Positions 1 through 8,148 of a stretch of DNA of 64,000 bases are shown here, piece by piece. This DNA is from Algibacter marinivivus (GTDB lineage: Bacteria; Bacteroidota; Bacteroidia; Flavobacteriales; Flavobacteriaceae), in the NCBI RefSeq assembly GCF_003143755.1, contig NZ_QFRI01000001.1, forward strand, positions 558,001-622,000, written 5' to 3'. Numbering within the stretch: the stretch's first letter is position 1; each line of letters starts with the position of its first letter. A program made the position numbers and the translations under genes. The notes beneath the pieces are model-generated. The model was not told the origin of the DNA. It made no database searches and saw only the letters and a list, made by a program, of their open reading frames with translations.

Positions 1-44
1 AGAATAAACATATAGTTTCTCCATAAACTATTATCTACTTTATA

Positions 45-80
45 AAAAATCGCCATTTAATATATTATTTGGCGATTTTT
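45..80. terminator. Rho-independent terminator (bidirectional)
   Basis: A 10-bp perfect inverted repeat (AAAAATCGCC at 45-54 and GGCGATTTTT at 71-80) encloses a 16-base AT-rich loop. The A-run on one side and T-run on the other let it work in either direction. It probably ends a gene lying before the window. Confidence 0.8.
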
Positions 81-122
81 GTTAAGTTGCGTTAAACCTT
101 CCGACTTAATAAATTAGATTTC

Positions 123-130
123 TATCTTTA
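123..130 (+). promoter_or_regulatory. Possible -7 promoter element
   Basis: TATCTTTA differs from the Bacteroidota -7 consensus TAnnTTTG only in the last base and ends 16 bases before the start codon at 147. No TTG -33 element is seen at the usual spacing, so the call is weak. Confidence 0.3.
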
Positions 131-146
131 GACAAAAATATTTTCA

Positions 147-482
147 ATGTCAAAAACATATTACGATCCAGCCGACTTAAGAAAGTTTGGAAAAATAACA
201 GAATGGAGTGAAGAGCTCGGAAACAAGTTCTTTGATTATTATGGTAAAGTTTTCGAAGAAGGCGCGCTTTCCGCAAGAGAAAAATCTTTAATAGCACTGG
301 CCGTTGCCCATACAGAGCAATGTCCATATTGCATAGATGCATACACGAAAGATGGTTTGCAACGCGGTGTTACAAAAGAAGAAATGATGGAAGCCATACA
401 TGTAGGCGCAGCCATAAAAAGCGGTGCAACTTTGGTACATGGCGTACAAATGATGAATAAAGTGAATAAGTTAGACGGTTAA
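147..482 (+). CDS. Arsenosugar biosynthesis-associated peroxidase-like protein (AhpD/CMD fold)
   Basis: This 111-residue cytoplasmic protein belongs to the carboxymuconolactone decarboxylase/AhpD family. It has a redox CxxC in CPYC near residue 60, preceded by HTEQ and followed by an Asp-rich helix, as in AhpD-like peroxidases. It heads the arsenosugar cluster, where a peroxidase-like member of this family is a known companion of ArsS and ArsM. Its exact reaction is unknown; a thiol redox role on arsenic intermediates is an inference. A dispersed repeat of about 96 bp lies between it and arsS, so co-transcription is uncertain. The start is an ATG just downstream of a possible promoter. Confidence 0.85.
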   Translation: MSKTYYDPADLRKFGKITEWSEELGNKFFDYYGKVFEEGALSAREKSLIALAVAHTEQCPYCIDAYTKDGLQRGVTKEEMMEAIHVGAAIKSGATLVHGVQMMNKVNKLDG

Positions 483-488
483 TATTTT

Positions 489-584
489 GGGTGTTACCAC
501 AAGGGTCGGGCTTTTCGTTACAAGTCCTCACTCTCCCGATAGTTATCGGGATCGCTGTGGGCTTTCCACTGCAATCCCTAACGC
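489..584. repeat. Dispersed repeat, copy A (GGGTGTTACC...CCCTAACGC)
   Basis: This intergenic repeat of about 96 bp starts with GGGTGTTACCACAAGGGTC and ends with GCTTTCCACTGCAATCCCTA plus ACGC. The outer ends are inverted relative to each other (GTTA...TAAC). The centre holds the palindrome CCCGATAGTTATCGGG at 535-550. A second copy lies at 21008-21094 with nearly the same arms and a different centre. It has no ORF. It sits between the first arsenosugar gene and arsS. Confidence 0.85.
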
Positions 585-637
585 AAAACCAGAACTCTAA
601 TTTTACCGTAGTAACTATATATTATTAAAAATAATTA

Positions 638-1693
638 ATGGCAACAAAGTCTCTACATAAACGAGAAAGCGATTTAGCAAACAGCAATAGGCAGTTAGAA
701 ATTCTATCAAACGGTATTTTTCAAAACGGAGAATTACCAACCTTTAAAAGTAAAATTGCCGAAACAAATCAATTTCCTCTTAAAGCAAAAAAATTGGAAA
801 TTCTACAAATCAATGTAGGCTACATGTGTAATCAAGTTTGCGACCATTGTCATGTAGATGCTGGTCCAGATCGAAAAGAAATCATGACGCGAGACACCAT
901 GCGTCAATGTTTGGACGTTATAAAAAATACAGGTGCACACACCTTAGATTTAACAGGAGGTGCTCCAGAAATGAATCCAGATTTCCGTTGGTTTGTTGAA
1001 GAAGCTGCAAAAGCAGGAATTAAAGATTTTATAGTTCGCTCTAACTTAACAATCATCAGAGCCAATAAAAAATATTACGATTTACCAGAGTTTTTCAAAA
1101 AGCATAATGTTCATGTGGTTAGTTCTATGCCACATTGGACTCGAGGAAAAACTGACAAACAACGTGGCGACGGTGTTTTTGATAAATCTATAAAAGCACT
1201 TCAAGAATTAAATGCAGTAGGTTACGGTATGCCAAATAGTAATTTAAGATTAGATTTGGTTTACAATCCTTCAGGGGCCTTTTTACCAGCAGATCAAATG
1301 TCTATGGAAAAAGATTTCAAAAAAGCTTTAATGGAAGATTTTAGTATTCACTTTCATAATTTGTTTGCCATAACAAACTTGCCTATTTCTCGTTTTCTCG
1401 ATTATTTAATAGCTTCAGAAAACTATGAAGATTACATGTACGCACTTGTTGAAGCCTACAATCCAACAGCTGTTGAAAACGTCATGTGTACCAATACACT
1501 TTCTGTAAGTTGGGACGGATATTTATACGATTGCGATTTCAACCAAATGCTTGAACTTCCTGTAAATAGCAAAGCAAAACACATTTCAGAATATAACGAA
1601 GATTTACTTGAAGGCAGAAACATTGTTATTTCACAACATTGCTACGGGTGTACTGCAGGAGCAGGAAGTAGTTGTCAAGGAACAGTAGCATAA
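638..1693 (+). CDS. arsS: Arsenosugar biosynthesis radical SAM protein ArsS
   Basis: ArsS is a radical SAM enzyme that couples dimethylarsenite to a 5'-deoxyadenosyl group, giving the dimethylarsinoyl-adenosine precursor of arsenosugars. The 351-residue protein has the cluster-binding CxxxCxxC in YMCNQVCDHCHVDAG near residues 62-75, the glycine-rich DLTGGAPEMNP segment, and a Cys-rich C-terminus (CDFNQM, CYGCTAGAGSSC). In some family members a selenocysteine is used; here Cys codons are present. The ATG at 638 gives a normal length. It is followed 9 bp later by a rhodanese gene and by arsM further on, which fits the pathway. Confidence 0.93.
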   Translation: MATKSLHKRESDLANSNRQLEILSNGIFQNGELPTFKSKIAETNQFPLKAKKLEILQINVGYMCNQVCDHCHVDAGPDRKEIMTRDTMRQCLDVIKNTGAHTLDLTGGAPEMNPDFRWFVEEAAKAGIKDFIVRSNLTIIRANKKYYDLPEFFKKHNVHVVSSMPHWTRGKTDKQRGDGVFDKSIKALQELNAVGYGMPNSNLRLDLVYNPSGAFLPADQMSMEKDFKKALMEDFSIHFHNLFAITNLPISRFLDYLIASENYEDYMYALVEAYNPTAVENVMCTNTLSVSWDGYLYDCDFNQMLELPVNSKAKHISEYNEDLLEGRNIVISQHCYGCTAGAGSSCQGTVA

Positions 1694-1702
1694 AACAACC
1701 AC

Positions 1703-2197
1703 ATGAAAAAGGTATTACTCTTTATTTGTATTGGGATTTCAATTTCTGGATTTGCTCAAAAAACGCTTTCAAAATTATTGAAGCAGCAAAACAAAGAGAG
1801 TATTCCTTATATTTCGGTCGAAGATTTAAAAACTGAGAAAGCGTCTGTTATTCTATTAGATTCAAGAGAACAAAAAGAGTTTAATACAAGTCACTTACAA
1901 AATGCTATTTGTGTAGGTTATGATTCCTTTAACTTGGATATTGTAAAACCCAAACTACCAAATAAAAACTCAAAAATAGTAGTGTATTGCTCTTTAGGTA
2001 TTCGTTCTGAAGATGTTGCAGAAAAACTTAAAAAAGCAGGCTATTCAAATGTATACAATTTATATGGAGGCATTTTTGAATGGAAAAATAACGATTTAGA
2101 AGTCTTAAATTTACAAGAACAACCAACAGATTCCATTCATACTTTTAATAAAGCATGGAGTAAATGGTTAAAAAAAGGCGTAAAAGTATATGAGTAA
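1703..2197 (+). CDS. Exported rhodanese-like domain protein
   Basis: The 164-residue protein starts with a signal peptide (MKKVLLFICIGISISGFAQ) followed by one rhodanese domain at about residues 40-128. The active-site loop is CSLGIR, with Cys near residue 95 and the DSRE motif upstream, so it should be catalytically competent for persulfide or sulfur transfer in the periplasm. It lies inside the arsenosugar operon, 9 bp after arsS, and its stop overlaps the next start by 8 bp. A role in handling thiol/arsenic or sulfur species is inferred from position only. Confidence 0.87.
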   Translation: MKKVLLFICIGISISGFAQKTLSKLLKQQNKESIPYISVEDLKTEKASVILLDSREQKEFNTSHLQNAICVGYDSFNLDIVKPKLPNKNSKIVVYCSLGIRSEDVAEKLKKAGYSNVYNLYGGIFEWKNNDLEVLNLQEQPTDSIHTFNKAWSKWLKKGVKVYE

Positions 2198-2819
2198 AGC
2201 ATTAGTTATTGTTTTTGTAAAAAACATAAAACTTGGAAAAGTAAAAACCAGACTTGCCAAAACTATTGGCAATCAAGGCGCTTATGATGTTTATAGCGAA
2301 CTCGTAAAAGTTACCGAACAAGCTACCGAAAATGTATCAGCAGATAAACGTATTTATTTTTCTGATGCTGTAGTTGACACGAAATGGAAGAACGATTCTA
2401 AAGCAGTTCAACATGGTATAGATTTAGGCGAACGCATGAAAAATGCTTTTCAAAAAGGTTTTGAGGATGGTTATGACCGTATCGTTCTAATCGGCTCAGA
2501 TTTGCCAGATATCACAGCAAATCATATCAATAAAGGTCTTGACGTTTTGAAAGAAAATGAAGTGGTTTTCGGACCCGCAGAAGATGGCGGCTATTACTTA
2601 ATTGGGCTTTCAAAAATGAATAAGTCTGTTTTTGAAAACAAGCCTTGGAGTCAAACCGATTTATTAGAGGAAACACTTCAAGAATTGAATAAAAAACAAG
2701 TTACATTTACTACTTTAGATACTTTAAATGATATTGATACTTATGAAGATTTAATAGCTTCAAAGTTTTATCAATCTAACATACAATTACAAGAAAAAAT
2801 CAAACAATTACATGATTAA
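2190..2819 (+). CDS. DUF2064 glycosyltransferase of arsenosugar biosynthesis (TIGR04282 type)
   Basis: This 209-residue cytoplasmic GT-A-fold protein has an N-terminal VIVFVKNIKLGKVKTRLA nucleotide-binding segment like the cofC/DUF2064 family. GSDLPDI near residue 106 and FGPAEDGGYYLIGL near 130 are the family signatures. It probably transfers a sugar or nucleotide group in arsenosugar assembly, as inferred for family members that occur with ArsS. It overlaps the rhodanese by 8 bp and the purine phosphorylase by 8 bp, which indicates translational coupling. Confidence 0.88.
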   Translation: MSKALVIVFVKNIKLGKVKTRLAKTIGNQGAYDVYSELVKVTEQATENVSADKRIYFSDAVVDTKWKNDSKAVQHGIDLGERMKNAFQKGFEDGYDRIVLIGSDLPDITANHINKGLDVLKENEVVFGPAEDGGYYLIGLSKMNKSVFENKPWSQTDLLEETLQELNKKQVTFTTLDTLNDIDTYEDLIASKFYQSNIQLQEKIKQLHD

Positions 2820-3624
2820 GTTTATAGAAGAAACAGTTGATTATTTAAAAAACAAAGGCTTTGATAGCCCTGAAATTGGCATCATTCTAGGCACAGGGTT
2901 AGGTCAATTAATCAACGATGTAGAAGTAATAAAAGAAGTAAGTTATAACCATATTCCTAATTTTCCAACCGCTACGGTAGAGTTTCATAAAGGAAAACTT
3001 ATCTATGGAGTTATGGCTGGGAAGAAAGTTATCGTCATGCAAGGACGTTTTCATTTATATGAAGGTTATTCATTACAAGATGTTACTTACCCTGTTCGCA
3101 TCATGGAAAAACTAGGCATACACACACTATTAGTTTCTAATGCTTCTGGGGCTATTAATCTTGACTTCAAAAAAGGAGAATTGATGTTGATTGAAGACCA
3201 TATTAATCTTCAAGGTAGTTCACCATTAGCCTTTAAAGGCGTTGAACTTTTAGGCGAACGTTTTACGGACATGAGTGCACCTTATAACGCAGATATAAAT
3301 TCAAAATTTAAATCTATAGCCGAAACTAATAACATTACATTACATGAAGGTGTTTATGTAAGTGTTGTTGGTCCGCAACTAGAAACCAGAGCAGAATATC
3401 GCATGTTAAAAATCATGGGAGCCGATGCTGTTGGAATGAGTACGGTTCCAGAAATTATTGTTGCCAATCATTTAAAATTAAAAGTAGCTGCGGTGTCAGT
3501 TTTAACAGATGAATGCGACCCAGATAATCTAAAGCCTGTTGATATTAGTGAAATTATCGCCATGGCAGAAAAAGCAGAACCAGATATGGTTATACTTTTT
3601 AAAGAATTAATCAAATCACTTTAA
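2812..3624 (+). CDS. Purine nucleoside phosphorylase, class I (trimeric type)
   Basis: This enzyme splits purine nucleosides with phosphate into the base and ribose-1-phosphate. The 270-residue protein has the phosphate-binding GTGLGQL loop, HIPNFPTATVEFHKG, SNASGAIN, GPQLETRAEYRM and GADAVGMSTVPE, all hallmarks of the low-molecular-mass class I family. Being embedded in the arsenosugar operon suggests that it removes adenine from the dimethylarsinoyl-adenosine made by ArsS, leaving a sugar-phosphate for glycosylation. That is inference; a plain salvage role is possible. Confidence 0.92.
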   Translation: MIKFIEETVDYLKNKGFDSPEIGIILGTGLGQLINDVEVIKEVSYNHIPNFPTATVEFHKGKLIYGVMAGKKVIVMQGRFHLYEGYSLQDVTYPVRIMEKLGIHTLLVSNASGAINLDFKKGELMLIEDHINLQGSSPLAFKGVELLGERFTDMSAPYNADINSKFKSIAETNNITLHEGVYVSVVGPQLETRAEYRMLKIMGADAVGMSTVPEIIVANHLKLKVAAVSVLTDECDPDNLKPVDISEIIAMAEKAEPDMVILFKELIKSL

Positions 3625-3639
3625 ACGCACATTAATAGC

Positions 3640-4611
3640 ATGAGTACCTATTTAGAAACTACACACGACGTATATAAAGAAGCGGCCCTAACACCAGATG
3701 TTGGTTTATGCTGTACAACCAATCCTATTTGGGAATTACCTGGTTTAAAAATTCCAAAAATAATGCAAGAAATGAACTATGGTTGTGGTTCTACGGTACA
3801 TGCTCGTGACTTAACAAATAATCCAAAAATGCTTTATGTTGGTGTTGGAGGTGGTATGGAGTTACTTCAATTCTCATATTTTAATCGTCAAAAAAATGGT
3901 GTTATTGGCATTGATGTGGTTGATGAAATGCTAGAAGCCTCACGTAAAAACTTCATAGAAGCTGAAGCTCAAAACGATTGGTTTAAAAGCGAATTTGTAG
4001 ATCTTAAAAAAGGAGATGCTATGCATTTACCTGTTGAAGATAATAGTATCGATGTAGCAGCTCAAAATTGTTTATTCAATATTTTTAAAGCTGACGATTT
4101 AAAGAAAGCTATTGCTGAAATGTATCGGGTTTTAAAACCTCATGGGCGTTTAGTAATGAGTGACCCTACCTGTGAGCAACCTATGAATGATACGCTTCGT
4201 AACGATGAACGATTACGTGCTTTGTGTCTAAGCGGAAGTTTACCAATTTCAGAATACGTTAAAGCATTAACCGATGCTGGTTTTGGCACTATTGAAATTA
4301 GAGCCAGAAAACCATACCGTATATTAGACCCAAAAAATTACCCAACAGACGAGTTAATCTATATAGAATCTATAGAGGTTGCCGCCATTAAAGACCCAAT
4401 GCCTGAAGATGGGCCTTGTATTTTTACTGGAAAAGCAGCTATTTACTTTGGTTCTGAAGATTATTTTGATGATAAAAAAGGACATGTTTTAGTTAAAAAT
4501 CAACCTTTAGCAATTTGTGATAAAACTGCTGGAGCTATTGCAGACCTTGGTAGAGATGATATTTTCATCAGCGAATCTACTTATCATTATGATGGTGGTG
4601 GATGTTGCTAA
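3640..4611 (+). CDS. arsM: Arsenite methyltransferase ArsM, arsenosugar type
   Basis: This SAM-dependent methyltransferase should methylate As(III) to the dimethyl form used by ArsS. The 323-residue protein has the SAM motif LYVGVGGGMEL with the acidic IGIDVVDEM strand, and Cys pairs at the N-terminus (GLCCTTNP, NYGCGSTV) and C-terminus (GGGCC) suitable for arsenic binding. The arrangement differs from classic ArsM, matching the separate arsenosugar-linked clade. It starts 15 bp after the phosphorylase gene. Confidence 0.9.
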   Translation: MSTYLETTHDVYKEAALTPDVGLCCTTNPIWELPGLKIPKIMQEMNYGCGSTVHARDLTNNPKMLYVGVGGGMELLQFSYFNRQKNGVIGIDVVDEMLEASRKNFIEAEAQNDWFKSEFVDLKKGDAMHLPVEDNSIDVAAQNCLFNIFKADDLKKAIAEMYRVLKPHGRLVMSDPTCEQPMNDTLRNDERLRALCLSGSLPISEYVKALTDAGFGTIEIRARKPYRILDPKNYPTDELIYIESIEVAAIKDPMPEDGPCIFTGKAAIYFGSEDYFDDKKGHVLVKNQPLAICDKTAGAIADLGRDDIFISESTYHYDGGGCC

Positions 4612-4691
4612 GACTATATTGTTATTTTTACATAATAAGCAATCTCTGAATCTTATTATATAATAGATTCCTGCCTTTGCAAGAATAACAG

Positions 4692-5591
4692 ATGGAAAAA
4701 TACATAGACATCATAAAAAACTCCTACGTTGGATATTGGAATTATCTAAAAAACGAGATACTCTTCCAAAACCATTGGGATAATTATTTTTATGGACTAA
4801 TAATTATTTCACTTCTAGTTTGGGGTTTAGAGATTGTTTTTCCTTGGCGAAAGAAACAATCTATTTTCAGGAAAGATTTTTGGCTGGACACGTTTTATAT
4901 GTTTTTCAATTTCTTTTTATTGAATCTTATCATTCTTATTGCACTTTCAAATACAGCAGCTCAGTTTTTTAATGATGTTTTAGGAAGTATTGGCTTATCC
5001 ATTAATAGCTTCCAACTTTTTGATGTAGACAATTTACCAAAATGGTTAGGATTGTTTGTTTTCTTTATCGTTTCTGATTTTGTACAATGGAATACCCATC
5101 GTTTATTACATCGTGTGCCTTTTTTATGGAACTTCCATAAAGTTCATCATTCAGTAAAAGAAATGGGGTTTGCCGCACATTTACGCTACCATTGGATGGA
5201 ACCTGTTGTTTACAAATCGTTACTCTATATTCCTATTGCTATTATTGGAAATTATGATGCTAAAGATGTCGCTATTGTTTACTTTTTCACCATTACAATA
5301 GGTCATTTAAACCATGCTAATTTAGGTTGGGATTACGGTTTTTTAAAATACATTTTCAATAACCCAAAGATGCATATTTGGCATCATGCCAAAGCTTTAC
5401 CAAAACATGTTAGGTTTGGCGTTAATTACGGACTAACTTTAAGCATTTGGGATTATTTGTTTAAAACAAATTACATCCCACATAACGGAAAAGATATTGA
5501 GCTGGGTTTTTCTGGTGATGAAACATTTCCTAAAGATTTTATAAAACAAGAACTATATCCCGTATTTTCAGAAGACAAAAATTCTGATTAA
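4692..5591 (+). CDS. Fatty acid hydroxylase / sterol desaturase family membrane protein
   Basis: The 299-residue protein has several membrane segments and the di-iron histidine clusters of the family: HRLLH near 135, HKVHH near 147, GHLNH near 205 and HIWHH near 229. Such enzymes hydroxylate or desaturate lipid chains using O2. It sits 80 bp behind arsM and before the second cluster glycosyltransferase, so a role in making or modifying a lipid-linked arsenosugar is possible, but the sequence does not show its substrate. A candidate promoter (TGCCTTTG, 4671-4678) lies upstream, so it may be separately transcribed. Confidence 0.85.
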   Translation: MEKYIDIIKNSYVGYWNYLKNEILFQNHWDNYFYGLIIISLLVWGLEIVFPWRKKQSIFRKDFWLDTFYMFFNFFLLNLIILIALSNTAAQFFNDVLGSIGLSINSFQLFDVDNLPKWLGLFVFFIVSDFVQWNTHRLLHRVPFLWNFHKVHHSVKEMGFAAHLRYHWMEPVVYKSLLYIPIAIIGNYDAKDVAIVYFFTITIGHLNHANLGWDYGFLKYIFNNPKMHIWHHAKALPKHVRFGVNYGLTLSIWDYLFKTNYIPHNGKDIELGFSGDETFPKDFIKQELYPVFSEDKNSD

Positions 5592-5610
5592 TTAAAAACC
5601 TAAGCTTTAA

Positions 5611-6495
5611 ATGAAATACCTACAACTATTAGCTATACTTATTTTTATTAGTTCTTGCTGTAGCACAAAACGTATTAGTGAATCATCTTCCAATAAACCA
5701 AAAACTGAAGTAGTAGAAATCACTAAAGATTCTATTGTTGCAGAAATTGAGGACACAATAACTATTATTGAAACTGACACTACTAAAGTTTCAGAACCAA
5801 ACAATAAAGATGTTATAAACACTGAAGAAGAAGAAGAAACATCGATTATATTTAATCATAATAACTGGAATAATCTGCTTCAAAAACATGTATCAAATCA
5901 AGGGAATGTTGATTACAAAGGCTTTAGAACAGATAGAAAAGCGTTATTAAATTACATAACAAGTTTAAGCGAAAATCTACCAACTGACACTTGGACTAAA
6001 AATGAAAAACTTGCTTATTGGATTAATGCTTACAATGCTATGACAGTAGATTTAATCCTCAGGCATTACCCAATTAAAAGTATTAAAGACATAAAAAAAC
6101 CTTGGCAACAACGCCATTGGAAATTAGGAGAAAAATGGTATGATTTAAATGAGATAGAACACAAAATTCTCAGAAAAATGAAAGAACCAAGAATTCATTT
6201 TGCTATTGTTTGTGCGTCTTTTTCTTGTCCTCAATTACAAAACAAAGCTTTTACTGCAGAGCATTTAGAAACGCAACTAACAACAGCGACTAAAGCATTT
6301 ATAAACGACCCAAAAAGAAATTATATAACACCAACTAAAATAGAACTTTCTAAAATCTTTGCATGGTTTGATAAAGACTTTTTGGTTAATGGTACTGGAA
6401 GCATCATACAATACGTTAATAGGTATTCGAATACTAAAATATCTCAAAAAATGACTAAGCGCTTTATGGATTACAACTGGGATTTGAATGAATAA
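5611..6495 (+). CDS. DUF547 lipoprotein
   Basis: The 294-residue protein has an N-terminal lipobox (LIFISSCCS) and a low-complexity Glu/Thr-rich linker to about residue 80. The DUF547 domain follows, with NEKLAYWINAYNAMTVDLIL, HFAIVCASFSCPQLQNKAF and MDYNWDL. The conserved Cys in SCPQ and the Asn-Ala-Tyr segment suggest an enzyme, though the family has no firmly known function. It is translationally coupled to the next gene (8-bp overlap). A second DUF547 gene is at 14413. Confidence 0.85.
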   Translation: MKYLQLLAILIFISSCCSTKRISESSSNKPKTEVVEITKDSIVAEIEDTITIIETDTTKVSEPNNKDVINTEEEEETSIIFNHNNWNNLLQKHVSNQGNVDYKGFRTDRKALLNYITSLSENLPTDTWTKNEKLAYWINAYNAMTVDLILRHYPIKSIKDIKKPWQQRHWKLGEKWYDLNEIEHKILRKMKEPRIHFAIVCASFSCPQLQNKAFTAEHLETQLTTATKAFINDPKRNYITPTKIELSKIFAWFDKDFLVNGTGSIIQYVNRYSNTKISQKMTKRFMDYNWDLNE

Positions 6496-7294
6496 ACTCC
6501 AAATGAAAAATCATCAAATATCAATTATAGTTCCTGTTTTAAATGAAGAAACCTGTATTGGCAAACTCTTAGAGCATATACAAATTAACTCCTCTGCTAA
6601 AAATATTGCAGAAATTATTGTGGTAGATGGAGGAAGTAGCGATAGCACTAAAAGTATTATAAAAGCATTTTCAAATTTTACTTTTATTGAAAACATTGCT
6701 GCTTTTAACTATATAGATCAAACTGCTTTAGAGAAAAAAACACTTTTTGATCATGATCAAACTGCTCCAATAAAATTATTAGAGTCGGAAAAAGGACGCG
6801 CTAAACAAATGAATTTAGGTGCTGAATCTGCAACTGGAAATATTCTTTATTTTTTACACGCGGATTCGCTTCCTCCAAAAAACTTTGACCAATTAATCAT
6901 TAACGAAGTTAAAAAAGGTAACAAAGCGGGGTGTTTTAGAATGCAGTTTGATAGTAATCATTGGTGGTTACGCTTAGCGAGTTGGTTAACACAATTTAGA
7001 TGGCGTGCTTGCCGTGGTGGAGACCAAAGTCAGTTTATAGCTAAAAGTCTTTTTAATGATATTGGCGGTTTTGATGAACGCTATATTATTTATGAAGACA
7101 ATATTCTAATTAACGAACTGTACGCTAGAAAACAGTTTGTAGTCATTAATAAAAAAATAAAGTCTTCAGCTAGAATGTACCGTAAATTTGGAGTTTGGAA
7201 ACTGCAATATATTTATTGGTCTATTTATGTAAAAAAATGGTTTGGGGCTGATTGTAATGAACTATATAATTATTACAAAAAGCAAATCGAATAA
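6488..7294 (+). CDS. GT2 glycosyltransferase of arsenosugar biosynthesis (TIGR04283 type)
   Basis: This 268-residue GT2 enzyme starts with SIIVPVLNEETCIG and has VVDGGSSDST, then ESEKGRAKQMNLGAE and LHADSLPP (the DXD-like motif), then GGDQSQF and YEDNIL. These match the arsenosugar-linked GT2 group. About 30 residues between the first and second motifs (roughly residues 62-94) look inserted and carry a 12-bp direct repeat. The start at 6488 overlaps the DUF547 stop by 8 bp; an ATG at 6503 is the alternative. It ends 3 bp from the convergent phosphoesterase. Confidence 0.85.
   Translation: MNKLQMKNHQISIIVPVLNEETCIGKLLEHIQINSSAKNIAEIIVVDGGSSDSTKSIIKAFSNFTFIENIAAFNYIDQTALEKKTLFDHDQTAPIKLLESEKGRAKQMNLGAESATGNILYFLHADSLPPKNFDQLIINEVKKGNKAGCFRMQFDSNHWWLRLASWLTQFRWRACRGGDQSQFIAKSLFNDIGGFDERYIIYEDNILINELYARKQFVVINKKIKSSARMYRKFGVWKLQYIYWSIYVKKWFGADCNELYNYYKKQIE
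6716..6766 (+). repeat. 12-bp direct repeat inside the GT2 gene
   Basis: GATCAAACTGCT occurs at 6716-6727 and 6755-6766, exactly 39 bp (13 codons) apart and in the same frame. Both encode DQTA. It marks the extra segment of the glycosyltransferase. Confidence 0.75.
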
Positions 7295-7297
7295 CCT

Positions 7298-8026
7298 TTA
7301 TTTATTCCGTCCCTTTTCATTTGGATACAATGCAGGTAAATTATCACTTTGAAACACTTCTTTAGTATCAATATTTATTCCTGATATTTTCCCAGTAAAT
7401 GCCGCTCCTGTATCTATATTCCAAACGTTAATAGCATTCATAGGTACATCACAATTAAAGTTAATAGTAGGTGTGTGCCCAATATAAATTTCTTTGTAAT
7501 GTTTTAATCGGTTTGGATAAATTGCTGAATCTTTTTCAATACGCTTATCCATAGTCAGAGCCATTTCCCAAAGAGTTCTATCAAAATAAAATGTAGTTTC
7601 AAAAACTTCCTTTTTTACACCATACATAGATGTAAACCCTGCATGAAGAAACAATCTGTTTTCATCATCTATATGATACAATGGCATATTCTCGAAAAAT
7701 TCTAAATGTGCTTTTTTATCTTCTTTTGAAAACTCTTCGTAGCTTTCCATGGTTTCTTTCCCTCCGTGCATGTACCATGTTGGATTTACATCTTCGCTTC
7801 TTAGCCACTCTTCACACCAAACATCATGATTTCCTTTTATAAATACACAGTTTATTTTTTCAGAAAGTTCGACTAAAAATTGAATCACTTGAGCAGATTC
7901 ACTCCAGCCATCTACATAATCGCCAACAAAGATTAATTTATCCCCATCTTTAACTTCAATTTTATTTAAAACTTGAATTAAAGCTTTTAAGCCTCCATGT
8001 ATATCTCCTATTGCAAAAGTTCGCAT
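7298..8026 (-). CDS. Calcineurin-like PPP-family phosphoesterase
   Basis: The 242-residue cytoplasmic protein shows the complete metal-binding set of PPP-type phosphatases: GDIHG at residues 7-11, GDYVDG near 36, KGNHDVW near 65, HAGF near 128 and IGHTP near 177. It resembles bacterial serine/threonine protein phosphatases and Ap4A-hydrolase-like enzymes, but the substrate is unknown. It converges with the arsenosugar cluster and is divergent from the AraC regulator. Confidence 0.88.
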   Translation of the reverse strand: MRTFAIGDIHGGLKALIQVLNKIEVKDGDKLIFVGDYVDGWSESAQVIQFLVELSEKINCVFIKGNHDVWCEEWLRSEDVNPTWYMHGGKETMESYEEFSKEDKKAHLEFFENMPLYHIDDENRLFLHAGFTSMYGVKKEVFETTFYFDRTLWEMALTMDKRIEKDSAIYPNRLKHYKEIYIGHTPTINFNCDVPMNAINVWNIDTGAAFTGKISGINIDTKEVFQSDNLPALYPNEKGRNK

Positions 8027-8113
8027 ATGCTATTAATTTTTTGGCAAAACTAATCGATTCAAATAAAACTTCACACTTTAAATATTAAATTTAGTATATC
8101 AAAAAATAATTTC

Positions 8114-8143
8114 TTGTATGCTTTAACGACTTGCTTATCTTTA
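8114..8143 (+). promoter_or_regulatory. Candidate Bacteroidota promoter for the AraC-family gene
   Basis: TTG at 8114-8116 and TATCTTTA at 8136-8143 are spaced by 19 bp, as in Bacteroidota promoters. The -7 element is only 5 bases before ATG 8149, so the transcript would be nearly leaderless. Confidence 0.4.
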
Positions 8144-8148
8144 TAGAA

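Noticed and set aside
489-584. Dispersed repeats as integron attC sites
   Set aside because: The end motifs are GTTA at the left and TAAC at the right, the reverse of attC polarity.
4645-4670. GAATCT...AGATTC hairpin as a terminator after arsM
   Set aside because: The stem is short and mismatched in the middle, and no T-run follows.
8131-8148. TTG start giving six more residues to the AraC regulator
   Set aside because: It overlaps a promoter-like TATCTTTA element; ATG 8149 is more likely.
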